Positions 62,382 to 64,000 of a stretch of 64,000 bases of DNA are shown here, piece after piece. How positions within the stretch are numbered: the stretch's first letter is position 1; every line of letters begins with the position of its first letter. The DNA lies in NCBI GenBank assembly GCA_963930775.1, contig OZ005707.1, positions 6,572,001-6,636,000 of the forward strand. Direction: 5' to 3'. This DNA is from Cliona cf. orientalis. Taxonomy: Eukaryota > Porifera > Demospongiae > Clionaida > Clionaidae. The position numbers and the translations under genes are program-made. The notes under the pieces are model-generated. The model was not told the origin of the DNA, made no database searches, and worked only from the letters and a program-made list of their open reading frames with translations.

Positions 62382-62395
62382 GTTGCCGTGGTAAC
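62382..62395. promoter_or_regulatory. RFX X-box GTTGCCGTGGTAAC
   Basis: Half-sites GTTGCC and GGTAAC with a GT spacer, as in the site at 3685-3698. It lies 67 bp upstream of the start codon of the ciliary gene CFAP65. Confidence 0.78.
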
Positions 62396-62462
62396 GCAAA
62401 TAATAGGGGGACCACGAGTTCAAGATACAAGTATTGAAAGCCCTTCAGTCACAAAGACAGAG

Positions 62463-64000
62463 ATGGCGACGTTTGCTATGCGCAGGTCCCGAGTGACTAG
62501 ACATGGAATAGAGGTTCCGAACGGGCTGACCTACCACGACTGGCAGCCTGGGGGAGAGTACACCAAGCCACTCACACTCAAGAATGTCCACCTCAAGCCT
62601 CAGAGAATCAAATTCAAGTGAGTAGAGTAGCCATAAATTATTGTCAACGAGGCAACTCCTTACTAGAGATATTTCAATAATTAGAAATATGCATATGAAT
62701 GGTGTAATAATAAACTTTCTGCAATTATAGTACTGCCTCCTCCGACCTCAATCAATGAGCTATGAAAAATAATTTTAATTTCACGTAATACTGGTATGAA
62801 TTCATGTGGCTAAAGCCACATAATAATTAATATAGTGGTGTATATGTGTGTGTGTGTGTGGAGGAGTAAGGTAGTAAGAAAGGCAGAAAAGTAAGGAATC
62901 AAGGAAAGGGCTGGGATTGTCCATTCTGATCCTTTGCCTCCACTGTAATAGATACCCTTATCCTCATCACTTCCTAATTTTCCTGTCACCCTCATACATA
63001 CATACATGATTATGCAGCATATCTGGCAGTCAGTTTACCAGTGTTGTCTACCCTCAACCTTTGGTGCTTAGCGCAGGTACCAGCTGCACACTGCCAATCA
63101 CATTCAGGCCTTGCGAGAAGGTATAAAATATTATTTTGATTGTAATAATTATTTTTATCGAACATTGAAACTTTGGGAATGGGGCTTGGGGGACGAACTA
63201 GTCATACACGTACTGTCATTAGTTATGAGGGCATGTTTTACCATTATTTTTTTGCAGAATTGTTATCAAGAGCACATTGAGATTGAGACCAGTCAGGGGA
63301 TTTTCCAAATCCCAATCAGAGCTCAGCTTCCAAAGTCGGACCTAGCCTTACCAGACTCGCTGAAACTGGGTATGTGCGCTGTACAGGAGAGCGTCACTGT
63401 CAACTTTGAAGTGTCAAATATCAGGTACAACATTGATCTAAGATGCATAATGATTATTATGATCCCTGTCATCTGACTGAAAATGGTTCCTCTCTCTCTC
63501 TTTCTCTTTAGTAAGGTACCCATTCACTTTAGCTGGGATGTTCCAGATGGTTTTGAAATCTCGCCCACCTCGGACTCTCTCTCCCCAAAGCAAACTTGCA
63601 AGCTAACAGCCACATTCAGGCCTAGCTCAGCCATAGTATACAGTGACTCAGCTGTGTGCATCTTTTCGTCAAAACTCGAGGCAGTGGGGAGACCCTTTAA
63701 TCAGGGGAATGATCAGGTGAAGAGGAAATTCATGAAACTAGAAGGCATTGGCAAGTATCCTCATATAGCTGTGAAGCTATGCTCCGGAAAAAGGGCAACT
63801 ACGATAACGCAATCTAGATCGAGAGCTAACACGCTCTCAGAAACTCCAGTGATGATCAATAATACCCAAACTGGTGAGGAAGCTGAAGCAGGAAAAGACA
63901 GCGATGATGCTGCTGCTGTGTGCAGCTCGGGAGGGGAGACTGTGGTGGATTTTGGGGAGGTGGCTGTAGGTAGCGTCACCAAGAAGAGGATTGAAATCAC
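62463..64000 (+). CDS. CFAP65: cilia and flagella associated protein 65, 5' part
   Basis: Axonemal central-pair protein (CCDC108) needed for ciliary and sperm motility. Exons seen: 62463-62617, 63018-63120, 63258-63424, and 63512 running off the window edge. After the ATG the protein has RHGIEVPNGLTYHDWQPGGE, then YTKPLTLKNVHLKPQRIKF, TSVVYPQPLVLSAGTSCTLPITFRP and IEIETSQGIFQIPIRAQLP, matching in order the first immunoglobulin-like ASH-type domains of vertebrate CFAP65. The last exon continues with SKVPIHFSWDVPDGFEISP and FGEVAVGSVTKKRIEI, a second repeat. About 1900 residues are expected in full, so roughly four fifths lies outside the window. Upstream in-frame GTG/TTG codons are ignored because translation here should start at ATG. 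Confidence 0.9.

Larger units (their letters stand above)
62272..62462. promoter_or_regulatory. divergent DAPP1/CFAP65 promoter
   Basis: 191 bp between the two ATGs. The interval holds an E-box TCACGTGA (62370-62377) and, 4 bp further, an X-box (62382-62395), 67 bp before the CFAP65 ATG. Confidence 0.75.

Overview
This 64 kb window is nuclear DNA from an animal. It holds ten recognisable eukaryotic protein genes split by short GT-AG introns, two intronic tRNA genes, and many small foldback or TIR repeats and CT microsatellites. The gene set (PIKfyve, CASC3, TAF5, PRMT2, a POU homeobox gene, ciliary ODAD4 and CFAP65) is metazoan. Gene density, very short intergenic gaps and a divergent POU protein fit an early-branching animal, most likely a sponge (demosponge), but the species is an inference. 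All exon models were assembled by hand from splice signals and reading-frame continuity. The complete multi-exon models give a total length divisible by three; for ACER3 this holds only if the unusual ATC start is accepted.

Layout, left to right. 1-3530 (-): pieces of an incompletely resolved gene, including an exon resembling the PH-like region of alsin/ALS2. 4316-7154 (+): cyclin Y (CCNY), 11 coding exons, 392 aa. 8526-23092 (-): PIKFYVE, 29 exons, about 2892 aa. 23260-27895 (+): alkaline ceramidase ACER3, about 270 aa. 29919-36695 (-): CASC3/MLN51, exon-junction-complex core, about 1178 aa. 37269-48821 (+): TAF5 (TFIID), 22 exons, 649 aa, with an intronless POU-homeobox gene (40538-42430) inside its third intron. 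48985-54009 (-): ODAD4/TTC25, 500 aa. 54126-56475 (+): PRMT2, 411 aa, with a tRNA-Arg(CCT) gene in its third intron. 56744-58873 (-): an intronless LRR/F-box-like protein of 709 aa. 59176-62271 (-): DAPP1, 332 aa, with an antisense tRNA-Glu(CTC) in an intron. 62463 to the window edge (+): the 5' part of CFAP65.

The architecture is striking. Strands alternate so that five head-to-head pairs share compact promoters (unknown/CCNY, PIKFYVE/ACER3, CASC3/TAF5, ODAD4/PRMT2, DAPP1/CFAP65), and neighbouring pairs converge tail to tail. RFX-type X-boxes occur in three of these promoters, including both that drive ciliary genes. A palindromic TCACGTGA E-box occurs in three, including an exact CLEAR-type GTCACGTGAC between the endolysosomal gene PIKFYVE and ACER3. 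Introns carry several non-autonomous DNA transposons with clear target-site duplications (an hAT-like one with a perfect 8-bp duplication, a pogo/Tigger-like one and TA-flanked MITEs), a foldback family in at least three copies, and a composite repeat block at 50.2-51.8 kb with a diverged, inverted second copy at 7.9 kb.
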